Assembly: GCA_029851415.1 (NCBI GenBank)
Contig: CM056742.1
Location: 152,153,121 to 152,217,120 of the forward strand
Source of the DNA: Eretmocerus hayati
Lineage: Eukaryota; Arthropoda; Insecta; Hymenoptera; Aphelinidae
Direction of reading: 5' to 3'
Length of the DNA: 64,000 nt
Shown here: piece after piece, positions 49,294 to 61,865 of the stretch
Layout: each line of letters starts with the position of its first letter
How positions within the stretch are numbered: the stretch's first letter is position 1
Translations under genes and position numbers: made by a program
Notes under the pieces: generated by a model
Database searches by the model: none
What the model saw: the letters and a program-made list of their open reading frames with translations, nothing else
Told to the model about the DNA's origin: nothing

Positions 49294-49771
49294 ATCAACA
49301 GTCAACAGTCTACAGTCTCGAGTCAACAGTCTTAAGTCAACAGTCTCAAGTTAACAGTTTCAAGTCATCAGCCTTTGGTCAACAGTCTTGAGTCAAAAGT
49401 TGACAGCCTCAAGTAAACAGTATCAAGTCAACAGTCTTAAGTCAACAGTCTTAAGTCAACAGTCTCAAGTCAATTGTATCAAGTCAACAGTCTTAAATCA
49501 ACAGTCTTAAGTCAACAGTCTCAAGTCAACAGTCTTAAGTCAACAGTCGTAGGCCAACAGTCTCAAGTCACCAGTCATGAGTCAAAAGTCAACAGTCTTA
49601 AGTCAACAGTCGTAGTTCAACAGTCTAGTCAACAGTTTTAGGTCAACAGTCTAAGGTCACCAGTCATAAGTCAAAAGTCAACAGCCTCAAGTCAACAGTC
49701 TTAAGTCTACAGTCCTAAGTCAACAGTCTCAAGTCAACAGTCCTAAGTCAACAGTTATCAGTCAAAAGTCA
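49294..49771. repeat. 14-bp minisatellite, AGTCAACAGTCTCA-type
   Basis: About 34 units of agtcaacagtctca or agtcaacagtctta in near-perfect 14-bp register, with occasional 7- to 9-bp insertions (agtcaaa). First module of composite repeat copy B. Confidence 0.9.
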
Positions 49772-49789
49772 ACAACCAAGAGATACATG

Positions 49790-50160
49790 ATCAATCGTGA
49801 ATTATCACTACCACCACCACCACCACTGCAACATAAAAACCTACCCATCCACCCAACCACCTTCACTCTTCTCCATCTACCCACCCACCCGAGCAACTAC
49901 CCAGCTATTCAACTACCCATTCACCCTCCACCCCATCTACCCATCCACCCGCCCACCATCCCATCCACCAATCGACTCACCCATGATCCATAATGCCACT
50001 CAAGCCACTCATCATACTTCACCCCCTCTACGGACGCAACCCGATACGAGGAATCCGAGTGGACAATCTTTGGACTGGCGCTTATTTATTCTAATAATTG
50101 AAAATAATAAAGTAAAATAATACCCGATTCTTTAATTTTACATAGATCCTTCCATACCAG
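49790..50160. repeat. Composite repeat copy B, C-rich and 3' parts
   Basis: A CCACC/CACCCATC-rich tract (49808-49985), then atgatccata, acttcaccccctctacgg, gatacgaggaatcc and actggcgctta. The same series of words, diverged, appears in copy C (58500-58640). Confidence 0.65.
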
Positions 50161-51316
50161 ACCCCCGCACCATACACTACTCTGTACTACATCTATGGTG
50201 TCCGAAGTTATGAAAGCCATTATGAAATTTCTGTCGAGTATTAGTTTATAACACTGTAAAAAAGCCCCAGAAAATTATAGCCAGCCCCTTATTAGTTGCA
50301 CTGTTTACACAGGTTAGATTTTATTCTTTAAAGTTCCTGTATTTTCATGCCACTGGGGCCAACAAAGTGCAAAAATCGTATCAAACCAGCCAATCTGTAT
50401 TTAAAATAATCAAGTATTGCGTGCAATTCTCTAGAAATTTTTTTCCAAGATTCAAGTCAACGGTACATATCTCATATGGACTTTAGACTGTCTCTCCGGA
50501 TTGTCTACACGAGCAATCGAATTGGAATCCAAAATGGATGCCGGGATCGGCGTCACGATTTCGATGCACCGATCAGTCGATCGATTGGGTGACTGCATTC
50601 CGCAAAATACAGCATCGGTGCTAGATGTGGATAATACGGGGGGGGGGGGGGGCGCCTCATCAGGAACGAGGCGTCACGCGAGAGCTCTGCATCATCCGTA
50701 AAAGTGTCAGAATGGACTATGTGCAAGCATACTGCAATGGCATAGCGTATGGATAAATCGAACCTGGTCTCAGAGATAGCCGGAATTAATTAGAGCTATC
50801 GCTGGTATCTGCTCCTGTGTCATTAGCGAGCTGTTGGTCTGGATGGAAGGGACCCTCTGCCCCCGCACGCGCGCAATGCATATGTGACTCTGTTTGAAAA
50901 AAGCTCCTGGCGCCTAGGCTTTACGCTTATTGTTAAGTCATGGGACTTCTGCACGCGCGAGTTAACTGAAATTAAAATGGTGCATTTATCACTACAAAAA
51001 GTGTTACAATCCAGATCACTTTACGTGCTGTAACGTCATGGTTTAAGCTCAAGTAGGTCCACCGGACATGAATTCTGGATAAATCTGGGAGAGCTTTTTT
51101 GTCTTTAAGCTGCTGTTCGAAATCCTGAGACTATATTCCAATTCTGAAACAATGAGGATGAACGTACGATTATCAAGATACCACCAACGGTCTGATTTGG
51201 ATTTAAACAGCATCTGAGGGACAAAAATCGTTTCCAGATTTGTTCAGAATATTTGTCCGGCGAATCTTCGTATCTAGGTTCGAAATTTGGACGAAAAGTT
51301 AGATGAGAGGATGACT
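50161..51316. other. Gene-less stretch with a G15 run
   Basis: No supportable exon. A poly-G run lies at 50638-50652. cactgtaaaaaagcccc at about 50253 resembles the end of the 40196 element, but I found no partner. Confidence 0.4.
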
Positions 51317-51324
51317 GATTTTAT

Positions 51325-52277
51325 GGGCGAGATGCAACTGCGCAAGTGGTCAGAAAAATGCTATGAACTGCGCAAGGATTAACCGCGGCCGGCGTCATTA
51401 ACTGCGCAAATGCTTTCGCGAAAGAGCCAACTCTTAACCGCCTTACCTGACACGGTATATATTTTATGTATTCCGCGTTGCGAATTCCTTTGGTCAGGGC
51501 AGATAGCTATCGGACTGACTTCTATTATCGGTCTGCGGCATTCAAACACTGTGGAAACTTCACCCTGGGGGTGATGTCTGCCCTAAGATCGCCAGTATTC
51601 AGTAAAAGTTGATGATGCATTGGTCGATGATTCGATATCAACCATCACTCCAAATCTTTCCGGGTTCTCTGATTATATACTCAAAAACTACATTCGAAAC
51701 GATGCACAATGTCCTAAAATGTGGGTGGCACAACTCAACATTCGCGATCAAACAACGAATGCGTTCGAGTCATTCCATGCCTACTTCGCCGAATGTTTTA
51801 ATGGTGTCTATCCCAGCATATTCACATTTATCGATGTTTTAAAAAGTCTTCAGGAAGAAACGACTATCAAGATGGGGAGCGATCACTCTCGAATACGAGC
51901 GTTTTGATTAAAATTTTTGATTATTTTTGACGCGATATTAATATATAAGAAGAATCCTTTCAACTCACAACTAGAAGTGATTGTAAATAGATCAAGGATA
52001 TATGTACACATACAGTCGGGATTCTCTATTATTTTATCCATGACGATATTTGCAATGAATTCAAACGCGATATTTAATGTTCCAATCAAGCATCCTCTCG
52101 TCAATATTTTGTATACTATCACGCAAAGAACATACTGGACTTAGCCACGAACCCGAGTAAGAATTTCCAAGAATCGCACTTGCGCAGTTAACAATGAGGC
52201 CCTGGATTAAAACTTGCGCAGTTCACTCTCTCTACCGGGCTTAAGGATTTGACCACTTGCGCAGTTGGGGGATGCCC
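51325..52277 (+). mobile_element. Decayed Mutator-like (MULE) DNA transposon with 8-bp duplication
   Basis: 953 bp. The left end GGGCGAGATGCAACTGCGC and the inverted right end GGGCATCCCCCAACTGCGC are flanked by GATTTTAT at 51317-51324 and 52278-52285. The inverted arms of about 100 bp each repeat AACTGCGCAAG three times. A transposase remnant lies inside. MULEs normally make 8- to 10-bp duplications, so both lines of evidence agree. It is non-autonomous: most of the transposase is missing. Confidence 0.75.
51620..51907 (+). pseudogene. MULE transposase C-terminal remnant
   Basis: An open frame of 95 codons without an ATG start. It contains MWVAQLNIRDQTTNAFESFH followed by AYFAECFNGVYPSIFTFIDV. 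This matches the region of MULE-family transposases after the catalytic domain (pattern R-T-x-N-x-x-E-S/G-x-H ... P-x-x-F/W-x-F-I-x-x-L). The catalytic Asp-Asp part is not present upstream, so it is a fragment. Confidence 0.6.
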
Positions 52278-52285
52278 GATTTTAT

Positions 52286-54051
52286 ATTATTCATCAATGA
52301 ACCCTCTATCGTTAGCCTTGTGTCTTTGATTGGGAAGCTACTTCAAGGGGGAGGAGAGGGTCCACAAAATTCGATAAATTTCTCCAATCCGCATTTCCGA
52401 GCTCTCTGGCATAAATAAATCGCATCCAGAAATACCAGCCTAAGTGATTGCATTATCTATTGATAGTTTTGCATCTAAGAATAGATTCAACAGCAACGGT
52501 TCTGCAGACCTTGACCACGATCAGCCAGATTACCATAGACAACAGCAGCGTGGTTTTTCTGATTATGGCCATAATTAAAAACACGTCTTGTGCATTCTGG
52601 CAGCGCACAACCACGATACTCGTCTCCATGGATTGTTACAGGTATATATACCATAAATACTCAATACAGTATTAGCCCTATCATGGCCAGCACCTCGATG
52701 GCGCCCACGTCGATGCCGGTGGTCCCGTGCTTGGATTATCCTGCGAATCTACCAGCTCTCTTGGCTACTGGTCAGATCTCTTGCTTCTGTTCCTATATAT
52801 ACATATATTATACTCAACCTGGGCCCACTTTCCAATCGCGTATCGGCGCGTAATTAATTCTCGATCGGTACATCCCCCTTCCTCGTCCTGTTTCGTCTGT
52901 GTGTCCATGGCTCGTTGTCCACAACTGTGTGTCTCTGGTATATATGTATATATTATATAGAGTCTGAAAGAAGCTGTGTTGCAAGACCATTTGCTCTCTT
53001 TTTTCACCAATCGTCCCATGTACAATATATATGGAGTCTGGCTCATCGAGGTACCACAAGTGACTGTGAGCAACGAGTGAATATGTACTGCTTATTATTG
53101 TGCGAGGTGCGGATGAGTGTATTTATAGGAGTCAGAGCTCGCAAAGAATCAATGCTCGACGGATATAACACTATGCATGCTTTGAGAATTGTGTATAGTA
53201 GTAACAGGCGCAAAGTCGAAAGGTTCATGTAAGCTCATTGAAAGTGTTCGATGTACTTCTTGGGAGAGTGAGCATTTTGATCTTGTTGTTCAAGTTCAAT
53301 GAGCGCCTATTCTTTTTTCCGAATGTGTTGCATAAATTTATTGGTGAATCATTTTTCTGGAGCTTGAGTATCACTGATTTACTAAATAGAAACTTAGTAT
53401 AATGATTTCCGCCATCTGATTGAAGAGTGCATGCCTTACCTTACAATACCAGGAATCCCTTGAGGCATTCATAAGGTGTAAAAGTCGATACTGAAAAATG
53501 AACATGAAAATTACTGCACTCGCTCCACTATCAGCTTGAATGTAAGAATGTCTTATTTCCTTGACATGTGTGAATTCTATCTTAAATATATTCCTTCGAG
53601 GCTTATTATTCCTACGGATTGTACAAAGTCCTGTGTGATGCTCTGCGTAAGTATTGCGGATTTTGTCATTTGGAAATTATTTTTCACTTTGTTGGCTTAC
53701 TCATTTTGAGTACAAATTATTCTTCATTTAGGAATGATATACAGCAAATGACCCGCTCCGTGGCTTTGAGTGAAGGTTCATCAGGTCAGCGGCGCTAGGA
53801 AAACTTGGATTTACAAGATTTCAGAATTTTTGTAATTTCAACCATGTATCAAAATAGTCACTTTGTGTCATCGACATGCAACTTTCTCATGCTTTTGACT
53901 GACACTTAGTAGATTTTCGAGATTGCATTAGCAAAATGCAATATGAAGAAATTTCACCACATTCCTGCATTGAAAAATCACAATTAAAGGGAAATGCGGA
54001 AGTTTTTCCTTCGCAACCGATTTTAGGTGTCAGGTCTGACTTTGGTGGCAC
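52286..54051. other. Gene-less stretch
   Basis: No supportable exon. A CpG/TATATA-containing patch at 52.7-53.2 kb carries overlapping open frames on both strands without family resemblance. Confidence 0.4.
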
Positions 54052-54054
54052 TAA

Positions 54055-54373
54055 CAAAGAGGTCCAACCTTGCGGAACACCGATCTTGATGAAACTTTGG
54101 GAATCATCTTGTTTTGGTGCAAAATGAAGGTATCTTTAAGGGTTCGATGCCATAGGCCTTGTGTCTCAAGATATAGCTAAAGAGATTAGCATCAGGCACA
54201 TGTCAAAAAGTCGTATGTATAGATATACTAACAACGCTAATCTCTACAGCTGTATCTCGAGATAGGAGGCCCATGGGATTAAGCCCTCAAAGATACCTCC
54301 ATTCCTCTCCAAAACAACATGATTCCCAGAGTTTCATCAAGATCCGTGTTCCGCAAGGTTGAACCTCTCCTTG
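54055..54373. mobile_element. Harbinger-like MITE, copy 3
   Basis: 319 bp, TAA on both sides (54052-54054, 54374-54376). Left end CAAAGAGGTCCAACCTTGCG and inverted right end CAAGGAGAGGTTCAACCTTG. Long arms pair almost to the centre, and the internal word aacgctaatct is shared with copies 2 and 4. Confidence 0.82.
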
Positions 54374-54941
54374 TAAGTAGACGGTGTTTCGCGAACTATC
54401 CGACTGCAAATACCTGCTTTTCAAACTTCGGCGAGCTACTGGAAATGTATGAAAACAAAGTTGACAAAATGTCTCATTTCAAAAACCCGATAACAGACAT
54501 AACTTTTTTTTATTATTTCTGCTACCGGATACTTAGGATAACACATTTTGCCGATTTTGCTCATTAGCGCGCCGAAATTTGAACATCAGATGTTGATGGT
54601 CGGACAGTTTGTAAGATACCCGGCGGTGGCGCCAAAGTCAGATCTGACACCTTGAACATACCTACAAAAATATTTGGCTTCAGTCAAAACTGGTCGAGAC
54701 TACATACTCTAAAAATATTGACACGACTCTAGTCTGATGATAAACGTCTTCATCGAGAAGTATCCCGCAATGGGCCTAGGTACCATATCACTCTTTTTGA
54801 GAAACACCCGCATACGACAATCAAATCTATGCCTGGTTACCCGGTGAACCGATTCCATCCTGGAAAAACACTTTAACATGACTCATAGACCAAATTTCCA
54901 TTACAGACGTTTATGTGAGCATATCGTCTCATATTGAGGCT

Positions 54942-55227
54942 GATGGGGCTTCGAAAGATCCGAATTATCCAGATATCCGGTTATACTTGCCTATTCGGAA
55001 ATTCGGACCCGGCGGATTTTATAGACAAATTGATATATATATATATGTGTGTAATATATGTTGGTAATATTGTAAAACAGATTTGAGAATCCAGATGCTA
55101 TCCGAATCTTCGGATCCGGATAGTCGAATACTGCCCGGGTAGTTTGATCCGCCTGGATCCTCTCAATTTGAGTACATATCCGGATAAATAACCGGACATC
55201 CGGATTCACGGATATTCCCAGCCCTAG
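54942..55227. mobile_element. hAT-like MITE, about 285 bp
   Basis: The inverted right end reads TAGGGCTGGGAATATCCGTG; the left end (tggggcttcgaaagatccga) is a diverged partner, and both run on into atccggttat. YAGGG-type ends fit hAT elements. I found no convincing 8-bp duplication, so the call is tentative. Confidence 0.45.
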
Positions 55228-57030
55228 TTCTTATCCATCTCTGATCCATTTTTTATTGTGAAAACTAATTTCCTTCATTCAAACTCTGAATTCCTGAATC
55301 CCTAAAAACCCACCGTCACATTTGTGAGGAAATTTCGTTCATTTTTCAGCATACAAATGTTGATCAACAACCACGTCGTCGCTGGTAACATCATTAACCG
55401 CCAGGGTTATAGTTTTTAGACACCTCGCAAAAGAGTAAGATTCACGGAAACGCGCTAGTGGCGGTATACACAAATGGACTCATCTGCACAAATACAGGCA
55501 CGCGAACCTTGTGAATGATTCATGCCTTCGAGTTCAATATATGGTGGTTGAGCTAATTAGGATGGCGAATGAAACGCGGGAGCAAAATGGAAACGCACGA
55601 AAGGATTCAGCGTGACGATGGCAGGGTCTCGCCAAAACAAAGGCGGATCTCTCGTATGTTAATTCGGCCGTCGACTTGAGTCTTACCTGAATGAGCGAAT
55701 AGTGTGCGTGTGTGGTGTATTTATCGTTGAAAACGTATAAGAGACGTCTACAGGACAGTGGTTTTGATAAAATAAGAAAAAACTCACGCGTTTCAAATTA
55801 TAAAATATCTGTGGCATACGCGAGCCGCCTCACTAGCCCCTTAAATCCAGAAGAGAGAGAAAAAGGAAACCCCAATTTGGATTCTAACGAGCATAATATT
55901 TTAACTTGAAGCCCGTCTCGCATAAAGATTATTATCGGCAAGCCTTCTCTTGAAACCAAAGTCTTCGCTGTCGCTCTTATCCCTCCTCCCCCATGTTTCC
56001 TTTTGTCTTTTTCTCTCTCTTCTTTCAATCTAACTTCTGCTGTCTCTCCTGTCGTTTGTCCCTTCAGAATCTTATTCTTTTTTAAATAAACCATGAAATC
56101 GTCGGTGAGACCGTACATTGAATTCGATAGGTGACTCTTAAAATGAGGTAGGAATAGGTAGACGCATTTCCGGAAACCCAAAGTCAAATCCTCACCAATA
56201 TCCGAGATTAAGCATCGAATATCTCGTACACACATAATGGATGTGACTATTCGCCAGACAGATCATGCGCGTATAATCGAGCGTATTTTCCTGAGATTGT
56301 TTTGCCAATTTTTTCATACGGGAGCAATTTTCAAAAGTTCGAAGTCGAAGAAAATGTCGGACACCAGCATGCACCAGCGCCAGAACCTCTTGAAGTCAGA
56401 ACAACACCATTTACAGCAATTGTGTGGGAGCTATCTGAATCGGACAAAGTGTCCTGGCACAATCTACTTAAGCGCAGTTTTTTTCTAACCCGTCATCTTG
56501 GAGTGGGAATTTGTACGGAAACTCTAAGCGGAAGTCATTCACTCGACGCGTGTTAATATAAAACGACATTTCCTCGATATTCCCCAGCATGTTTGCATCT
56601 AGCCACGTAACGGACCGCAATCTTTCCATTTTTGATCGTTGGGATATTGAAATGTCAATATGCAGGTATCCTGCATCGGAGAATCTTACTGATTGGTTTG
56701 TTGAATTATTGCTGGCGCGTTCAGCTACGGAATGTGCATCGCTCCAGAGCTACTTAATGCCTTCTAATATTCAGTTTGAGAAGCAATTGACAGTGCCTTG
56801 ACTGATGATAAATCACGGAGTCCGACCGAGAGCCGGACTCCGAGGGTGACTTCCGGACAATGAGTGAATTGAGGATTCGCTCTTTCGACTGCTCTGCCGA
56901 AGGCTGTACTGAGCGTTGGCGATGGGCGTTGCCGGCTAGGCGAGTGCGATGGCTTTGAATGATCCGAGCCGGGTGAGCTTCCTGGTCCCTCGGAATCCGT
57001 GTAGGTATGTCCTTGCTCAGCTTTGGTGTG
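55228..57030. other. Gene-less stretch
   Basis: No exon supported. A 145-codon minus frame (56235-55798) and plus frames at 56302-56556 and 56589-56801 have no known domain. GC content rises from about 56.8 kb. Confidence 0.35.
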
Positions 57031-57035
57031 GCTAA

Positions 57036-57352
57036 GGGGGACCACGGGGTCCGCTAATCTCCCCCAAGATTTTTTTACAGTTTTGTACTATCGAGTATAC
57101 GAAGAATCCGGAGTAACCCCGTAAAATGGTTGTCCTGGCCAAAAATACAGCCACTGAGATTAATTTTGCTTACATAGGCCCATGTTTAAAAGTGATAATA
57201 GATACACTGGCAATGCTAACGTTTTTGTTTGTAGCTCTGGACAGGAGGCCCAATTGATGGAGTTCCTCTAGGCTCTTCATATTCTAGATGGTATCAAACT
57301 GTGAAAGAATTTTTGGGATGATTGGTGACACGGACCCGGTGGTCCCCGTTTG
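57036..57352. mobile_element. Harbinger-like MITE, copy 4
   Basis: 317 bp. The arms match copy 2 closely (cgaagaatccggagtaac; gtagctctggacaggaggcc). Flanks are TAA (57033-57035) and TTA (57353-57355), one base different, and the left end lacks the CA of the family terminus, consistent with age. Confidence 0.75.
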
Positions 57353-57355
57353 TTA

Positions 57356-58290
57356 GTGTGTTCGGTGCGGTTCTTGGCGTGCTCCATCAGCCAATCGGCA
57401 CGCGTTCCTTCTCGGCCGGTGCATCAGGCTCTCGGATCCCGAGAACTCCAATTGGGGGAAAGAGTTGAGATCCGAAAATGATTTGAAAAACTTGAGCGCT
57501 CCCACGCGTTACCAACAAAAAGCTTGATTGAACTGTAATGAATTTACAGGCTTTCGCGGGGACAAGAGTAGGAGAAGGGATTCAAATAACACACACTTTT
57601 CCAAATCACACTTGTGATCGAGGACCTGAAGTGCATTACACGAAAATCACACACACACACACACACACACCTATCGTCTATGCTTTTGTGTGAATCGGTA
57701 CACCGTTATGAGAGTATCGCGAAATTTGCGGAACTCGACACCAGGCTCGCGGTTTCCGGAGCACGCTGATCGCGGCACGACCGGCATGGAAGGAAGCGTG
57801 GCACTGAACGCGTCTAGAGAGCCGAAGTTCGTATGTTGGCCGAGGTAGCGTTGAGCGGCAGGAAAGTGGTATTACAGGTCATCGAGTAGGAATTTATCTT
57901 TCGTATCCCGGATGCCCGGCTCGCCGGCTCTCGCCTTCACCCTGGCTTGCCCCCATGGGTGCTAGGTAAAAATACGCCCTGCCAGCGCGTCGGTTTGTAA
58001 GACGGCGATGATCGAGTCACGGATAGCTCGGCAAAGGCCCTGGCTACTAATTTTCGGGCTCAGCCCCCCAGAGCAAGCCCAAATTCACCCCTCGGGAGAA
58101 GGGGGCTTTTTTAGGCTTCTTTGGAGCCCAGAGAGCTCCTTGGGTTGCTAGATGAGTCGTCAAGGCTCGCATTGTGACCATCCACGGACAGCCTTAATAC
58201 GAGTCCCTAGATTAACCCATTCCCGGGCGCCGGATGGAGATGTGGGGTCACCACGCTCCGGCGGGCGATGACCGGGGCCAGGATTCCGCC
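57356..58290. other. GC-rich stretch of repeat-like character, unidentified
   Basis: Unlike the surrounding AT-rich DNA, this stretch is GC-rich, with a (CA)n microsatellite at 57647-57671. It reads like the untranslated part of a retroelement, but I found no primer-binding site, paired LTRs or protein domain. Confidence 0.3.
57647..57671. repeat. (CA)n microsatellite
   Basis: About 12 uninterrupted CA units. Confidence 0.95.
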
Positions 58291-58294
58291 AGAC

Positions 58295-58670
58295 TCGAAC
58301 TGTTCTAGACTATTTCAAAGCATTCCAGATCATACCAGACCATTCCTGAAATTCTTAGATCGTTTTAGATCCTTCCGGACTGCCCCAGACCGTGCCGGAT
58401 AGTTTCAAACCCTACCAGACCGTTCCAGTCCATCCTACACCGTTAACAATCGGACCAAACAGGACCGGACTATCCAACTACCTACCCGATCACTCGTCCA
58501 CCAACCCACCCACCGATGACTCATAAGTTCATCTATTATTGTACTTCACCCCTTCCACACAGACAACCGGATATGCGGGATCCACACCGACAGATTTTGT
58601 ACTGGCATTTTATTATTGTAATTTATTGTTTTTTTCCTCGATACATCTATGATTCCAGATGCCATCGCCA
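58295..58670. repeat. Composite repeat copy C
   Basis: Starts with a degenerate 10-bp array (agaccgttcc, agaccgtgcc; 58310-58450), then C-rich accaacccacccaccgatga, then acttcaccccttccac, gatatgcgggatcc and actggcattt. Module order matches copies A and B. The non-LTR insertion at 58683 lies in its 3' part. Confidence 0.65.
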
Positions 58671-58682
58671 ATGTATAATATA

Positions 58683-58962
58683 GGTTAGGTTGGGTTAGGT
58701 TATAAGGGTTGGATGCGATGGGTGTCGCATCCACACTCGGAGGCCTAAGGCCCATTGTAGTACCCTGTTGTGCTTTTGCGAGAGTCTAACCTTTCCTATG
58801 TCCTTCTATCCTTTAGGCATTTTATGCCTTGGATAAATTCTATAAGCTTCCTAAGTTCCACCTCTGTTGTGTCTTCCAAGCCATCGAAGTATTTGTGACC
58901 CATGGTTCTGTGTCTCTTTCCTTCGAGCGCCAGGCATTGGTACAGGAGATGCTCAATGGTCT
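58683..58962 (-). mobile_element. 5'-truncated non-LTR retrotransposon end with (TAACC)n tail
   Basis: On the minus strand the insert encodes a C-terminal tail IEHLLYQCLALEGKRHRTMG and, after HKYFDGLEDTTEVE, the segment LRKLIEFIQGIKCL. It then has a stop and a short 3'UTR ending in CCTAACCCAACCTAACC. EHLLxxCxAL followed by LxxLIEFI is the ending typical of Jockey/R1-group reverse-transcriptase proteins. A 12-bp duplication ATGTATAATATA flanks it (58671-58682, 58963-58974). The TAACC tail is a common 3' tail microsatellite and does not by itself indicate a telomere. Confidence 0.82.
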
Positions 58963-58974
58963 ATGTATAATATA

Positions 58975-61863
58975 AGTCTGTTTATATTTTGTAAAAGGCT
59001 ACAAAGTTCGCATATTATCTTCAACAACTGAATAGAAGATAAATGAAAATGTGATGCGAAATGGAGTTGAATACTTTGGAGAGATCGAAACAAGTCAATG
59101 AAGGGAGTATGGCAGTTTTTGTCTCATCAATGGCTTTTCAAAATCAAGGATTCAGCTAGGAGAACTACTGAGTCTTTGTGCCAAAACTGTATCTACCAGG
59201 ACCCGCCCGTGTCTTACCTCCGACCATTTGAACTTATAGCTGCCCCAAATTTGCGAGTGTCCATTTTCTCAAGTCCACATAGGCTGCAATCTCTGACGAT
59301 GCACGCGAGGCACCTTAATTCTGAACCTTTTTAACCATCTCATTCGTATACACGTATTTATAACACACAACATATCGATGGCAAAAGGTCAGGACATCAG
59401 GGAGTGTTTCCCACGTGATCCGTTCCCGGTATCGCGAATACTATTAGCGCGTATTATACCAGCTGAGGGCCCACCGATTAGCCATCATTATTTCGTCGCT
59501 CTTTGGGTTTGCTTGGCTTATTGGCATGAGCTGAACATCCAAAGTATATATAGATATAAAAGAGTACGGGTAAATCGGGGTGGTGGTGTAGGCGCGGCGC
59601 TCCCTCGTTAGCCGAATGATTTTTTTGAGCGATCGCAACGAATCGATAGCGTTTCAGCCTGTCCTCACATTCAACTGTACATATATAAGAGAAACTTTGA
59701 ATCCCCTGTTCTGAAATATACCTATGGCTCTCTTATATTGCACGCCAAATTCGCGGAGAGACTGCCCGTATGTATATACACATGGATGCAAAAGTATTAT
59801 CATCAGGGGCAGTGAGCTCCGCGACCGATGCATCGGCAATCGTAAAATGAGAAAGAAGCTATGTGGTAAGAAAGCAGAAGAAGGAAAAGGCATGAGTGGA
59901 TTCATCGCGACGAGATCGATGCCGATCCAACGAGTGCTGCCGTGTGTGTTTAATTAGTACGTACATTCATGGAATGAATTGACTTTACTTGGAAATGGTT
60001 ATGTATACTTATGTATACCGTGGATCTTTGTCGAGATTCATGCGAGGTGACCCGTTCGTTAGCCCAACGCGTCCTTGCGAGAAATTTTCTTTCTCTCTTT
60101 TTCTTTCTTCGTGCAGCGTGGCAAATTTTCGAGTGCGATCTTAAAGTGGTGATATGATAGGTACGCGTGGTTTGCATCATGCTTTTCGAGATCTTTTGGT
60201 GAGAACTGAATTTCTGCCTGATGCCATTTGATTACTGATAGTTCTGCTACTGTCGAGCTTGCTTCGTCGTCTCTGGATCGTGTGTAACTTACATCAGCTT
60301 GTCTCGGTCTTTCCAACGATGAAGTTCTTCGGTTCCCAGTTACGAATTATCACGATTGATTAAAATGATCTGGCACAACAATCGTCCTATACCTTGACAA
60401 AATTTGTCCCACATCTCGATCAGCCATTACAATTATTAGCACCAGTGTAGTGAGCTGGAATTATTGAGACCCCATCCTCTTCCTTCTTGTTTAGCCTTAT
60501 AAGAAAGTTTTGTAAGGTGTCGATTTTCATGTTCGGGAGAGGTTCAGGGGAGCGTGTTTTTATGATAAGGATTGGAATTTTGATCCGAGATTGAAAGCAA
60601 AACTACATTCCGTGGAGTAATTTTTGGTTTTTTCTTCGTTCTTTTTTCATTCACGAATAACACTACGGGAACACGCAAAGGAATTCTCGTGAGTTTCCCC
60701 TCTGATTAGCTGGTGTTTCAAAGATTGTCCTGATGGAGAACTCGAATGGTACCGGTAATGAATTATCTAGCACACAAACAAGAGGTATGTAAATCAGAAG
60801 TCTTTCCACGAGTCGCGAAATTGTCATGAGGCAATCCATGTAAATTCTCTGGAGAAAACTCCCAACCATGCAAAATTGTCATATTTAGAACCAGCGTGGC
60901 CACGCTTGGACTTTCGCCTTCTTCTCGGCGTGGCAGACTTATAACCGGAACCCTCTATCAGTTTACTTGAGAATTCATGTGGAAGTATTCACATATCATT
61001 TTCCATAGTCCATCGAATACCTACAGAAACTATCCAAAAGTTCGTCTTTCGTAAACAGCACAATACAATAGTCACTGACTGCTTAATACAGTGTTATCCA
61101 TAATCAAACACCAAAACATGCATTTATTCACATGCAAAACTTGCCGCTGATGATGATCAATCTATAACATACGTAGTTTATTGGCATGACGATGTCAGTT
61201 TCAGAATTTCTTTGAAATGATTGAGTGAATCATTTCTATTGGTATCCTCCATCTATACTTGATAATCATTTCTTACTGACGGGTTATGGCCTCTTATTTT
61301 TCGCACAATCGATTCTTTACTTGGAATTAACTGGAAGAAATCATTTGATATCCGTTGCAATTAATTCCACACCTGAGTAGTTTATCCCTAAGTTGTCCAA
61401 TGCAGGCACTGGATCGACGAATCCCCCTGTGAGCTTGAATTTTAAGGTTATTCTCTCGTTCGCAATGGGATATTGTGCTAGCATTCTCATTGTCACTGTA
61501 CCCCGATCAGAAATCCAAGTGAGGATTTGATCAGACCTTGATCATGGTAGCCGGATCGGCCGCTCCTAAACTGATAAGGTTTTCGGGCATTGATGGACAG
61601 TATTTGATCAGTTCACGATTAGTGTACCCTCACTTAATGCTTACGGTATCAAATCTCGAAGATACCCTGAACTTGAATTGAAAAGTTCACCTGGTTATCA
61701 CTAAGATTTCAAGCTCAAGTACAAAGTTATAATTCATATCAATTGCGATCAGCGTGACGCAGAATGTTTAGTTTCCTCCTAATTTATTCAAAACGCTCGA
61801 GTAATGTCAAAATTCATGTCGAGAGCATGAGCGAGATGAGAGGTTAGATGCTGCCGGCAGCTG
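58975..61863. other. Gene-less stretch
   Basis: No supportable exon. CpG-containing sequence with short TATATA words at 59.35-60.1 kb. Confidence 0.4.
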
Positions 61864-61865
61864 TA

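Noticed and set aside
50638..50652. Functional G-quadruplex from the G15 run
   Set aside because: A plain homopolymer whose length could be sequencing error; no conserved context seen.
55798..56235. 145-codon minus-strand frame
   Set aside because: Low-complexity KEEREKDKRK part from a CT-rich tract and no domain; no splice context.
58683..58705. Telomeric repeat array
   Set aside because: Only about four TTAGG-like units, located exactly at the 3' end of a retrotransposon fragment within its target duplication; it is a retrotransposon tail.
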